Part shown: one piece after another, positions 44,153 through 52,689 of the stretch | Position numbering within the stretch: the first letter of the stretch is position 1 | How the letters are laid out: each line of letters starts with the position of its first letter | Assembly: GCA_006438735.1 (NCBI GenBank) | Contig: RCZF01000001.1 | Coordinates: 372,001 to 436,000 of the forward strand | From: Sphingomonas koreensis | GTDB lineage: Bacteria; Pseudomonadota; Alphaproteobacteria; Sphingomonadales; Sphingomonadaceae | Length of the DNA: 64,000 bases | Direction of reading: 5' to 3' | Position numbers and translations under genes: made by a program | The notes under the pieces: model-generated | What the model saw: only the letters and a program-made list of their open reading frames with translations | What the model was told of the DNA's origin: nothing | The model's database searches: none

Positions 44153-45604
44153 ATGGCGCAAGAAATCGAGCTGAAGCTCGAACTCACCCGCGAGGCGGCC
44201 GATGCGATCGAAGCATCGGGATTGCTGGTTGGCAATCCTGAAACGGTGCAACAGCGCTCGATCTACTTCGATACGCCCAACCAAAGCTTGTCGAAGGCCG
44301 GCCTATCGCTGCGAATCCGCCGCTCGGGCGCGAAGCGTATTCAGACCGTCAAGGCCAGTAGCGGCAGCGCCGCTGGCCTGTTCGCGCGCTCGGAATGGGA
44401 GCGCCCGGTCAAGGACGACACGCCGATCGTCGACGACGCGACGCCGATCCGGGCCCTGTTGGGCGACGTCGACGATGCCATCGCCCCTGCATTCGGGGTG
44501 GAAGTGGAGCGGCGCACCTGGATCATCAGCACCAGCGATGCGACGATCGAATTGGTGCTCGACCGCGGCGACGCCATCGTCGGCGAACGCCGGTCGCCGA
44601 TTTGCGAGATGGAGCTCGAGCTGAAGCAGGGCGATCCAGCTGCACTGTTCACTCTTGCCCGAAAGATCGATGCAGTTGCGCCTGTGCGCCTGGGAGTGTT
44701 GACCAAGGGGGAGCGCGGTTACCGGCTCGCTGGACCGGTCGTGAAAATGGTCAAGGCGGAACCGATCATGCTCGCCGTCGATTTGACGGCGTCGCAGGCG
44801 TTCCGGCGCATTGTCCAGTCGTGCGTGCGGCAGTTTCGGCTCAATGAAGCGCTGCTTTTGATGGAGCGCGATGCGGATGCGTTGCATCAAGCGCGTGTCG
44901 CGCTGCGCCGCCTGCGCTCGGCCTTTGCGATCTTCAAGCCAATCATTGGCGACGCCGGCAACAATCTTCGCGCAGGGTTGCGCTGGCTCGCCGCCGAGCT
45001 CGGCGACGCGCGCAATCTCGACGTGTTGCTGGAACGAGCGAGCCCAGGTGCGCTGCATGACCGGATCGCGGCAGCGCGCGAAGCGGCTTATACGCGGGTC
45101 GGCGATGTTCTTGCATCAGCCCGCGTACGCGGGCTGATGCTCGATCTTGCCGCGTTAACCGCAGACGACAGCCCGCCGGGCGCATCAGTTGAATACGCCG
45201 ACGATAGCCAACCGTCGGCTGTGTTCGCCGTCACCGCGCTCGACCGTTTTCGGCACAAGGTGAAAAAGAAGGGACGCCGTCTTGCGCGCGCCGATGATGC
45301 GACGCGGCACGAGCTTCGCAAGGACGCTAAAAAGCTCCGCTACGCGGCGGAATTCTTCTCCAGCCTATTCCAGCGCAAACGGGAAAAGCGCCGCTACAAG
45401 CGGTTCATCGCCACGTTGGAAGCGCTTCAGGACCGGCTCGGCGGACTGAACGATCTCGCAACCGCGCCGCACGTGCTTGAAAAGCTGGGTGTCGCAGACG
45501 ATCCCGCAGCGCGGGCGTTGCTCGCCGGGGACAAGGACAAGCTCCTGTCCGCAGCGGACAACGCGTACGAGAATTTGTTTGATACGAAGCGATTTTGGCG
45601 ATGA
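44153..45604 (+). CDS. CYTH-CHAD domain protein, probable inorganic triphosphatase
   Basis: A 483-residue cytoplasmic protein. The N-terminal CYTH domain carries the ExExK metal-binding signature EIELK at residues 4-8 and SIYFDTPNQSLSKAGLSLRI. A C-terminal CHAD domain (residues about 205-480) has the conserved histidine and basic helices (DADALHQARVALRRLRSAFA, DDATRHELRKDAKKLRYAAE). CYTH enzymes hydrolyse tripolyphosphate or related triphosphates; CHAD domains bind polyphosphate. The ATG at 44153 is preferred over a GTG at 44138 since the domain begins immediately. The protein is full length. Confidence 0.93.
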   Translation: MAQEIELKLELTREAADAIEASGLLVGNPETVQQRSIYFDTPNQSLSKAGLSLRIRRSGAKRIQTVKASSGSAAGLFARSEWERPVKDDTPIVDDATPIRALLGDVDDAIAPAFGVEVERRTWIISTSDATIELVLDRGDAIVGERRSPICEMELELKQGDPAALFTLARKIDAVAPVRLGVLTKGERGYRLAGPVVKMVKAEPIMLAVDLTASQAFRRIVQSCVRQFRLNEALLLMERDADALHQARVALRRLRSAFAIFKPIIGDAGNNLRAGLRWLAAELGDARNLDVLLERASPGALHDRIAAAREAAYTRVGDVLASARVRGLMLDLAALTADDSPPGASVEYADDSQPSAVFAVTALDRFRHKVKKKGRRLARADDATRHELRKDAKKLRYAAEFFSSLFQRKREKRRYKRFIATLEALQDRLGGLNDLATAPHVLEKLGVADDPAARALLAGDKDKLLSAADNAYENLFDTKRFWR

Positions 45605-45857
45605 CGAGCGCTTGGCTCCCGGGAATATCACCTTCCCGGCTCAATGCCTAAGGTTGGGCGCGTTGCCGACAGGCGGCTTAGATCAGACTAAGCGGCAGTT
45701 TCGGTCTGGACCGGACATTCATCGACGCGGGCGTGAACGACCGGGCCTGGTCGGAAGCGGCTATTGCGACTTCGCGTTCCCGCGCGGCAGCTACGCGCCC
45801 ATATCTGGTCGTTCTGCGCCGCGCGGATCGATCCCGAAAGCGGTAGTTTAGACGCAA

Positions 45858-46067
45858 TTAGGTCTCGGGCGCGTGTTCCCACTTTGGCTTCATTTCCCGT
45901 CCCCATTTTTCGGGGTCTTCCTCGTGCATCTTTTTCATATCCGCAGCGACGTCGGTGTGCTTTTCCATGACATGAGCTGTTATCTTTTTGACCATCTCGT
46001 CCCACGTCTCTGCTGAAAGTTTCTGGTCGCAGGTGCCGCCGAGTTCGCGACAAGTCATTGTCTTCAT
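45858..46067 (-). CDS. DUF1059 family small protein
   Basis: A 69-residue protein. The start at 46067 (MKTMTCRELGGTCDQKLSAE) follows GGAGAG. The opening matches the DUF1059 pattern (CRELGG.CD....AET.DEM). The rest is a charged helix rich in Met and Lys. DUF1059 proteins are small and uncharacterised, with two cysteines here at C6 and C13. It is a single gene in a gap-rich area. Confidence 0.88.
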   Translation of the reverse strand: MKTMTCRELGGTCDQKLSAETWDEMVKKITAHVMEKHTDVAADMKKMHEEDPEKWGREMKPKWEHAPET

Positions 46068-46707
46068 CGACTCTCTCCGTGATCTGTACGCCAAAAACCA
46101 CCGGGGGCATTGCCAAGTTCCCTGAGGCTGCGTGAAGCCGACAGCCGGTTTGCGCCCCATTTGCCGCCGTTTGAAGCCGTGGACGCGGTCCCCGAAAGCG
46201 GTCCCTCGTCTGCCGGCGCGTCAACTAACCTGTCCTCTCGCCCAACACGGGTCGCCAGCCATCACGGGAACAACCGGCGGCCGCCAAAACTCCATATGCA
46301 ACTATGCCATTTGTTGCCGAGCGCCGCGACTTACGCTGGTCGCCGGCTCGATCCGGCGCAAGGCCGGGCTACCCGATGATGGCGACGACGCGGGATTCCT
46401 CCACGACTACTACTTAGCTCTGTGCGCAAAGCTCGAACGCGAGGTATCGCTCGGCCGGCGGAGACTAGACAAATCGCCGCTTTGACAATTCGACGGGATC
46501 AAGATTCAAGCGCCCGATCGCAAACCTGGCTGCTTAGTGCCTAAACTCTGCCGTTCAGTCGTATTCGGACTTGCCGCAAGGTGATTGCTCGGGCGGAGCA
46601 GGGAGCGGGCGCCGGTGCTTCCTTACCCAAATCGGAAAGATGCGCTAACCTCCCGGCGGCCAACCGGGTCTCCCGACCTGCCCGGCATAGAAAAAGCGAG
46701 CTGACCT
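46068..46707. other. Gap with degenerate repeats and possible gene debris
   Basis: No intact gene. CCCGAAAGCGGTCC near 46190 is one of the recurrent gap words (also CCCGAAAGCGGT at 45834 and 52569). Plus-strand codons around 46370-46485 read DDGDDAGFLHDYYLALCAKL then EREVSLGRRRLDKSPL. This looks like the tail of a lost small protein gene, without a recognisable start. Confidence 0.4.
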
Positions 46708-47181
46708 ATGTTCGACGAATACGGCTTCCCAGGCGACGCCGACTTGGACGCCGCTGCGCCCACGCTCGAGACTTTCGTATATTGCAGTCGGGCCGCCGAA
46801 GGCGTTGACGACGTCGAGGTCGGCCGAATGATCGAGCGGGCTCAACGCCGTAATGTCGCCCGCGACATCACCGGGGTGCTGGTTTTCGGCAGCGGCGTCT
46901 TCTTCCAGTGGATCGAGGGCCCGCCCGATCAGGTAAAGGACCTGATCGCGAGCCTTCATAGCGATCCGCGCCATTACGATATCGTCTCGCTGGACCGGAG
47001 CGTGGAAAAGCGCGAGCGTCTTTATCCGAATTGGCAGATGGAGTTGGTCGGAGCCGACGACATTCGTGCGGTGCTGCAGGAAGCGCTTGAGGATGCCGAA
47101 GACGAAAACAACATCGCGGCACTGAAGCGCATTCTCGCGCACCTCTCGTCAGATTCTCTGGGTACTCTTGGTCGAAGTTAA
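46708..47181 (+). CDS. BLUF-domain blue-light sensor protein
   Basis: A 157-residue cytoplasmic protein consisting of one BLUF domain with a short C-terminal helical tail. All key photochemical residues are present: Tyr25 (FVYCSRA), Asn49 (RRNVARDITG), Gln67 (FFQWIEG) and Trp109/Met111 (YPNWQMEL). BLUF proteins bind FAD and change conformation in blue light. With no output domain it probably acts through a partner protein, as do other short BLUF proteins. No neighbour is an obvious partner. Confidence 0.93.
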   Translation: MFDEYGFPGDADLDAAAPTLETFVYCSRAAEGVDDVEVGRMIERAQRRNVARDITGVLVFGSGVFFQWIEGPPDQVKDLIASLHSDPRHYDIVSLDRSVEKRERLYPNWQMELVGADDIRAVLQEALEDAEDENNIAALKRILAHLSSDSLGTLGRS

Positions 47182-47283
47182 CTCGGTCAGCTTCTGTCGA
47201 GTTATGATCTGCTACGTCTCGGTACCAGCCAACCGGCGGACAGCAGAGCACACGCTAGCAGGAGTCGCGTCCGCTCCTTCTAG

Positions 47284-47420
47284 TCATGCGCACACCCAGG
47301 CGGGTGTGGCACGGCTGGCGCGCAGCGATTGACCGAGCGCGGTGAGCACCGCGATCACGCTCGCCGCGACGAAGTAAAGCGGCGACAGCGGTATGCGATC
47401 GGCAAATCCGGCGAGCTAGG
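47284..47420 (-). pseudogene. C-terminal fragment of a membrane transporter-like protein
   Basis: A frame bounded by a stop at about 47420 reads GFADRIPLSPLYFVAASVIA then VLTALGQSLRASRATPAWVC and a stop. This looks like the last transmembrane helix of an MFS-type transporter. It overlaps no intact gene and lies beside the GST remnant, so it is debris from a deletion. Confidence 0.35.
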
Positions 47421-47439
47421 TCCGCATTGCCGGAGCGGG

Positions 47440-47908
47440 TAGGCGATCGGGTCGGCGAGCAACACCGGTCTCAGGAACTGGAATACCAGGTGTCGCAGAG
47501 ATATTACGAGCGGGTGATCCTCGACCGGACCCAGCAGATCGATGCAAGCCTCGCGGTGCAGGGTAGCGTCCTCCTCGTAACGATCCGGATATTTGGCGCG
47601 ATCGAGATGATGCTTGAACGGGCCGTCATTTGTTTCGATCAGCGCGACATCGATGCGAGTCATCCGGATGGATCGTGACGGGCGACTGCCCAACGCATGA
47701 TGTCGAGGCTTTGGTCAATCACGCGGCCATCGGGAAGGATCAGCACCGGTACGGTTGCCTTGGGTGAGGCGGCGATCAGCTCTGCCGGCTTGGCGGAGAG
47801 CTTGATCTCGCGGATCGCACAATATGTCTCGCTCGCCAGCAGGGCCAGCCGTGCACGGATCGCATAGGGACAGCGGCCGAACGAATAGAGGATCGGCAGG
47901 TCGCTCAC
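47440..47908 (-). pseudogene. Glutathione S-transferase broken by a frameshift
   Basis: The first frame (47908 down to 47660) gives a complete thioredoxin-like domain: [53 protein letters not shown], then a stop. The helical domain resumes in another frame: RIDVALIETNDGPFKHHLDR, AKYPDRYEEDATLHREACID and LLGPVE. Homology is lost after about 47500. Its ATG overlaps the TrhO stop by three bases, so it was the second gene of that operon. No complete GST can be made. Confidence 0.8.
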
Positions 47909-48852
47909 CGGGGTCGGACCTTAGCCCCAATATGGCTGTCGCCACGCCGCGCGGCGAGCAAGGTCTGGCGGTGGCGTTCGGCGTAGCCAGCGCGTTGCTC
48001 GTCTGTCCGTTCGGCATGGCAGGTGGGGCAGCTGACGCCCGCGACATAGAGCGGAGACAGGCGGTCCTCCTCGCCGACCGGGCGACGACAGGCGTGGCAT
48101 AGCGCGTTCGAGCCGGATGTCAGATCATGGGTGACGGCGACACGCTGATCGAAGACGAAGCACTCGCCACGCCAGAGGCTTTCCTCCGACGGCATCCTCT
48201 CCAGATAGGTCAAGATGCCGCCCTTCAGGTGATAGACCTCGTCCAGGCCCTCTGCCTTGAGGAAGGCAGTAGCCTTCTCACAACGGATCCCACCGGTGCA
48301 GAACATGGCGATCTTCGGCGGTGGGCCGTCGCCGATCAAGGCCTCGCGTCGCTCGCGAAACCAGTCGGGGAAATCTCGAAACGTCTTCGTACCGGGATTG
48401 ATCGCGCTGGCGAAGGTGCCGATCGCGACTTCGTAATCGTTGCGCGTGTCGATCACGATCGTGGCCGGATCGGCGATCAGGGCGTTCCAGTCCTCGGGCG
48501 CCACATAGTAGCCGGCGTCGGCGAGTGGATCGATGTCCGGCTGGCCCATCGTCACGATCTCGCGCTTGATGCGGACCTTCATGCGGTGGAACGGCAGCGT
48601 GTCCGCCCACGATGTCTTCACGTCGAGATCAGCGCAGCCGGGGAGCGCGCGGATAGCGGCCAGCACGGTCTCGATGGCCGCGTCGCAACCGGCAATCGTG
48701 CCGTTGATACCTTCGTGCGCGATGAGGAGCGTGCCCTTAGTTTCGTTCGCACTGCAAAGTTCTGCGAGTGCGTTCCGTATCGCTTCGCGATTCTCCAACG
48801 GCGCAAACTTGTAGAGGGCCGCGACGCGGACGGGAGGTGCGAGCTGGCTCAT
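47905..48852 (-). CDS. trhO: tRNA uridine(34) hydroxylase TrhO (rhodanese family, YceA)
   Basis: A 315-residue protein of the TrhO/YceA family, which hydroxylates wobble uridine in tRNA using oxygen. The N-terminal acylphosphatase-like region ([34 protein letters not shown]) precedes a rhodanese domain with [14 protein letters not shown] and the catalytic loop [11 protein letters not shown] cysteine-rich C-terminus ([15 protein letters not shown]) follows, as in the family. The start at 48852 ([13 protein letters not shown]) gives the normal length. A broken GST gene is translationally coupled at its 3' end. Confidence 0.93.
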   Translation of the reverse strand: MSQLAPPVRVAALYKFAPLENREAIRNALAELCSANETKGTLLIAHEGINGTIAGCDAAIETVLAAIRALPGCADLDVKTSWADTLPFHRMKVRIKREIVTMGQPDIDPLADAGYYVAPEDWNALIADPATIVIDTRNDYEVAIGTFASAINPGTKTFRDFPDWFRERREALIGDGPPPKIAMFCTGGIRCEKATAFLKAEGLDEVYHLKGGILTYLERMPSEESLWRGECFVFDQRVAVTHDLTSGSNALCHACRRPVGEEDRLSPLYVAGVSCPTCHAERTDEQRAGYAERHRQTLLAARRGDSHIGAKVRPR

Positions 48853-48970
48853 GGCGATATCGGTGCGATAACCGTCTTTGGCATTCCGGGCCAGCAGGGC
48901 CGACAAAAGCAGAGCCGAGCTATACCGTCATCTACCCTGGCCATTGTCCTCCGAACTCTCTCGCAGCCCA

Positions 48971-49336
48971 TCAGGAGTTGCCGGCCAGTTCGAGCCGAAG
49001 AGCAGCACTCAGTGGCTCGGCAGGGTCGAGGTCCAGCAGCACGGCTCGTCCTTCACGCAGGACCTCGCGGACCGCGCTGCGCCCGCCGTCGCAGCCGACC
49101 AGCCACTCGGCGCCGAGCCGCTCGCCGCCGGCGTGGACGACTACACCGTCGGTCAGCTGCTCGAGCGCGTCGACTTCGCATCCGTAGCGGATCGCGACGC
49201 CGAGAGCTGTTGCGCATGCGACCAGCACGGGTTCGACATCCGCCATCGCTACCGCCAGCATCTCGGAGGCGCCCGATGATCGCCCCGGCCGCGCCGCCTC
49301 GTCCACCCGGTCGCGGAAGAACTGATGACCTGTCAT
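48971..49336 (-). pseudogene. Internally deleted FAD-dependent aromatic monooxygenase
   Basis: The 121-residue frame contains VAIRYGCEVDALEQLTDGVV and ERLGAEWLVGCDGGRSAVRE, the GD-containing FAD segment of PheA/TfdB-type hydroxylases. It then switches directly to LREGRAVLLDLDPAEPLSAA, typical of the C-terminal thioredoxin-like domain of the same proteins. About 300 residues between the two and the N-terminal GxGxxG dinucleotide motif are missing. This is an internal deletion remnant. Confidence 0.65.
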
Positions 49337-49411
49337 CCTTCGACGTTGCCGTCGCCATCATTCGAGAGCTTGGCGGGTTAATCGTTTCGCTCACCGCGAA
49401 GTGCCGAGGGT

Positions 49412-50419
49412 TTAGAACTCGAGCACGATCTTGCCGAGATGTGCGCCCGATTCCTCGTGGCGGAAAGCGTCGGCGATGGCATCGAGCGGGAAACTGCGGT
49501 CGATAATTGGTTTCACGCCCATGGCGTCTAGGGCGCGGACGAGATCCTGCTGCTCGCGTCGGCTGCCGACGATCAGACCTTGCAGCCGCGCGTGCTTCGC
49601 CATCAATTTAGCGGTCGGCACGTCACCGCTCGCGCCGGTCAGCACGCCGATCAACGCGATATGCCCGCCGATTTTCACGGCATCGATTGATTGCGGCAGC
49701 GTGGCCGGGCCGCCGACCTCGATGACGTGGTCGACGCCGCGACCATCGGTGAGGTCGCACACCTTGGTGCCCCATTCGGGATTCGTCTTGTAATTGAGGC
49801 AGTGATCGGCGCCGAGTTGGCGAACGCGCTCGAGCTTGTCGTCGGATGACGATGTCGCGATCACGGTCGCGCCCATTGCCTTGGCCAGTTGCAACGCGAA
49901 GATCGACACGCCCCCGGTGCCGAGCACGAGGACGCTGTCGCCTGCCTTGAACCTCCCATCGACGACGAGCGCACGCCATGCGGTGACGCCGGCGGTGGTT
50001 AGCGTCGCCGCCTCGGCGTGGCTGTATCCTTGGGGGGCACGGGTGAAATAGCGCTCGGGGTGGACGACATAGTCGCGGGCATAGCCGTCGATCCCGTCGC
50101 CGGGCGTCGTGGAAAAGTCTCCGATCGGCGGCGCGCCATCGAGCCAGTTGGGAAAGAACGTCGAAACGACGCGGTCGCCGACGGCAAAGTCGGTGACGCC
50201 GTCGCCAATCGCCTCGACCACACCGGCGCCGTCAGCCATCGGAATGCGACCATCGGCCGTCGGCATACGCCCCGACACGATGCCGTAATCGTGATAATTG
50301 AGTGAACTGGCGTGAATTCGCACACGGATTTCGCCGCTGCCGGGGGTGCCTGGATCGTCCAGGTCGACGATCTCAAGCGCGTTGAGCGTGGCGGGATTGC
50401 GAACCTTGGCGGCCTTCAT
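49412..50419 (-). CDS. NAD(P)-dependent alcohol dehydrogenase, zinc-independent MDR type
   Basis: A 335-residue medium-chain dehydrogenase/reductase. AGAGGAAA precedes the ATG at 50419. The N-terminal GroES-like domain has SLNYHDYGIVSGRMP and IPMADGAGVVEAIGDGVTDF. The Rossmann domain has VLVLGTGGVSIFALQLAKAM and ATSSSDDKLERVRQLGADHC. The catalytic zinc Cys at the SLNYHDY position is replaced, as in the zinc-lacking subgroup near quinone reductases. The substrate is unknown. Confidence 0.9.
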   Translation of the reverse strand: MKAAKVRNPATLNALEIVDLDDPGTPGSGEIRVRIHASSLNYHDYGIVSGRMPTADGRIPMADGAGVVEAIGDGVTDFAVGDRVVSTFFPNWLDGAPPIGDFSTTPGDGIDGYARDYVVHPERYFTRAPQGYSHAEAATLTTAGVTAWRALVVDGRFKAGDSVLVLGTGGVSIFALQLAKAMGATVIATSSSDDKLERVRQLGADHCLNYKTNPEWGTKVCDLTDGRGVDHVIEVGGPATLPQSIDAVKIGGHIALIGVLTGASGDVPTAKLMAKHARLQGLIVGSRREQQDLVRALDAMGVKPIIDRSFPLDAIADAFRHEESGAHLGKIVLEF

Positions 50420-50531
50420 ATCATTTCCTCTGCGCTGGCGACCTCCCCAACCGCCTCGCAAGCGACGATGTTCCCCGCCAAGGGGCGAGTCTCGATTATC
50501 GGCGCATTAGCAAAGGTGGGTCACGTCACGA

Positions 50532-50759
50532 TTAGGCGTCTTCGAGAACCCGAATCGCAACAGGTTCACGAGGAGCCGAACGAGGAGGCAGCAAACATTC
50601 AGGCAGCGGCTTCGGCACGGGGATGAAAGGCTCCCCAGGCGGTGGCTCATCGCCCCCTCGCATGGTTGTGGACAGCGTAAGCAGCTCCCGGACGGCGAAC
50701 ACCAGGGGGACGCCAAAGGTCAGCGCGCCGCTAAGCACTATAAAAGTCTGGGATGTCAT
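50532..50759 (-). CDS. Small single-span membrane protein
   Basis: A 75-residue protein with one N-terminal membrane helix (TFIVLSGALTFGVPLVFAVREL) and a proline-rich cytoplasmic or periplasmic tail (GGDEPPPGEPFIPVPKPLPE). GGGAG lies before the ATG at 50759. I recall similar short conserved sphingomonad proteins but no function. Confidence 0.65.
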   Translation of the reverse strand: MTSQTFIVLSGALTFGVPLVFAVRELLTLSTTMRGGDEPPPGEPFIPVPKPLPECLLPPRSAPREPVAIRVLEDA

Positions 50760-50912
50760 CACGCCCACTCCCTGGTCTCTCCGCCCACCGAGACGATGTG
50801 GTTGGGCCAACAGGATCAACCAATACCTGTCCTGGCAAAGACTGTAACCACTCAGATGGCCCTCGGCGCTGTCCCCAATGCTAGAATGGGCGGCGCCGTG
50901 AGGGACCGTTGT

Positions 50913-51095
50913 TTAGACGTCGGAATCCTGCGGCAGATAGCCGAGGCGTTCGCGAAGCTTTTCCGGCTCGGTGATTACGCCGATCTCGCCGAAGCGTATG
51001 CCCCCCGAAGTGGGAGTCTGCAGCGTCGCGATCCAGCGCATCAGCGTCGATTTGCGCGCGCCGTTGGGCCTAATCCCCCCAGAAGCGAACACGTG
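50913..51095 (-). pseudogene. Fragment of an ABC transporter ATPase with a broken Walker A
   Basis: The minus strand reads GIRPNGARKSTLMRWIATLQ, TPTSGGIRFGEIGVITEPEK, LRERLGYLPQDSDV. This is the segment from Walker A to the Q-loop of an ABC ATPase, but GPNGAGKST has become RPNGARKST. Nothing of the signature, Walker B or the upstream part remains. It overlaps no intact gene and lies next to the end of the secreted hydrolase. Confidence 0.75.
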
Positions 51096-51100
51096 AAACC

Positions 51101-51982
51101 CTATTTGAGCGCGGCAGCTAGGAACGGCTGCACCTGCTCGTTCCACGCCTTGCTGCCGGGAGCGATGATATCGAAATGGCCCCCGTCCACGACGTTCAAG
51201 ATGCTGACTGACTGACCTTTAGATCTCGCCACAGACTGAAAATGCGCAGCGGATTTGGTCGTCAGGACTACAGACGCGACCAGATGGTATTGAGTCGATG
51301 CCGGCAAGTTATCGATCGGGGACGCGATCTTGTAGCGCGTTGGAACTTCGCTCGGGAGACCGCCGAGTAGCGGTGCAATGACAGGTTTGCCGCAGACTTT
51401 GGCGTCGAACCCGATAAAGGGTGCCAGATCACCTGGCCCGTCAATGGCGATAGCCTTGGCGATCGGCAGTGGATTGACGGTGGGTAGCTCACCGCTCCTT
51501 GGCAATTTAGACCTCGATCCGAGCCAGAGTGCTGCGTGCGCGCCGGCAGAGTGGCCAACCACAGCGATGCCCTTAAGGCTGATCGGCTGTGTTTTCGCCA
51601 ACACGCGCAAATAGTCAGTTGCAGCTGCCCAGTCCTGAAACGTGCCGGGCCAGCCGGCTCCAGGGTCGCCAATCTGCCGATACTCAACGTTCCAGGTCGC
51701 ATATCCCATGGCAGTTATGGCGGTTGCCAGCGCAGCAGTATTCTGACGGGTCGCAAATCCCTTCGTCCAGCAGCCGCCGTGGATCACCTCCACCACCCTG
51801 AACGGACCTTTGCCGGCTGGCAGTCTCAGCTCGCCGACTTGCAGCGGATCGGCACCATAGGAAGCCACCACGGTCGGCGTTGACGACGGCAGCTTGTCAA
51901 CATCGGCAGGCCGCATGTTCTGGGCGGCAGCCGTCATCGACGCGCCCGCCAAGATGAGCACTACCAAGAAGCGTAATTTCAC
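51101..51982 (-). CDS. Secreted alpha/beta hydrolase (esterase-like)
   Basis: A 293-residue protein with a Sec signal (MKLRFLVVLILAGASMTAAA). The oxyanion-hole motif is VIHGGCW, the nucleophile elbow GHSAGAHAALWLG and the catalytic His lies in VDGGHFDIIAPGS. The acidic residue is probably in SPIDNLPAS or the VVLTTKSAA region. The HGG motif places it near the hormone-sensitive lipase/BD-FAE group, which deacylates small esters or carbohydrates. It is periplasmic. It lies alone between gene debris and a gap. Confidence 0.88.
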   Translation of the reverse strand: MKLRFLVVLILAGASMTAAAQNMRPADVDKLPSSTPTVVASYGADPLQVGELRLPAGKGPFRVVEVIHGGCWTKGFATRQNTAALATAITAMGYATWNVEYRQIGDPGAGWPGTFQDWAAATDYLRVLAKTQPISLKGIAVVGHSAGAHAALWLGSRSKLPRSGELPTVNPLPIAKAIAIDGPGDLAPFIGFDAKVCGKPVIAPLLGGLPSEVPTRYKIASPIDNLPASTQYHLVASVVLTTKSAAHFQSVARSKGQSVSILNVVDGGHFDIIAPGSKAWNEQVQPFLAAALK

Positions 51983-52183
51983 TCAGGCTCTCCCCATTCG
52001 CCGAAGGTAATTGAAGCGAAGCTTACCGAACAGCAAGCGCGCATTCTCAACCATTGAGGTTATCCGCGCCCAACCACCTTGCCACTTAGCGGCCCGCCTT
52101 CAGACGACCAGTTTCGGGCGCTGTCGATAACCATCATTGGCCAATACCTATGATCCCGGGGACGTTCGTTCCAAGTACGCGCC

Positions 52184-52486
52184 TTAGCCCAAGTAGCCGT
52201 CAGAAATGGGTTCGCACTGATCGAAGTGACGCGGTTGAGCTATTGCCGTCAAATTGCTTATCCAGCACTCATCGAGAACCGAGCAGTAGCAGGCTTGCGT
52301 CTTCAACCGGTGACGAACGCCATCCAGCTTACTGAACGTCTTCGCATTACCCGGTAGTTCGCGCCAAACCAGCATCACCAGGCTATCGCGTGCGGGAAGG
52401 ACGCCGATCGGTTCGTTCTGCGTAACAAGCCCTCGGAGGACTTGCTTCTCAGCCGTGCCGGCCGGCACCTCGCAGCATCGGCCCAT
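52184..52486 (-). CDS. Hypothetical cysteine-containing protein, possibly truncated
   Basis: A 100-residue frame starting MGRCCEVPAGTAEKQ. The middle part RDSLVMLVWRELPGNAKTFS and the Cys motif ACYCSVLDECWI look like real protein with a small disulfide region. There is no signal peptide, although such a Cys pattern is typical of exported proteins, so the true N-terminus may be lost. No ribosome binding site is convincing. Confidence 0.4.
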   Translation of the reverse strand: MGRCCEVPAGTAEKQVLRGLVTQNEPIGVLPARDSLVMLVWRELPGNAKTFSKLDGVRHRLKTQACYCSVLDECWISNLTAIAQPRHFDQCEPISDGYLG

Positions 52487-52689
52487 CAAATCACCGCGGT
52501 TCCGAATTGGGCTGCCGTGCAGCGATACGCGCCCTCATCCCAGTCATTTAGAGGCCTTAATCGCGAGCCCGAAAGCGGTCGTCCGTTCATGAAAGCATCC
52601 ACGGTCCGTTGAACGACCCGAGTTGGTGGACCTCGGTCCGGCTGCTTTCGGTGCCGAAGCCGGCAGTTGCTGCCGTCCCGGAACGATCA

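Noticed and set aside
46132..46485. A 117-codon plus-strand open frame before the BLUF gene
   Set aside because: The first two thirds is repeat-derived gap sequence. Only the last 35 codons look protein-like and no start can be assigned.
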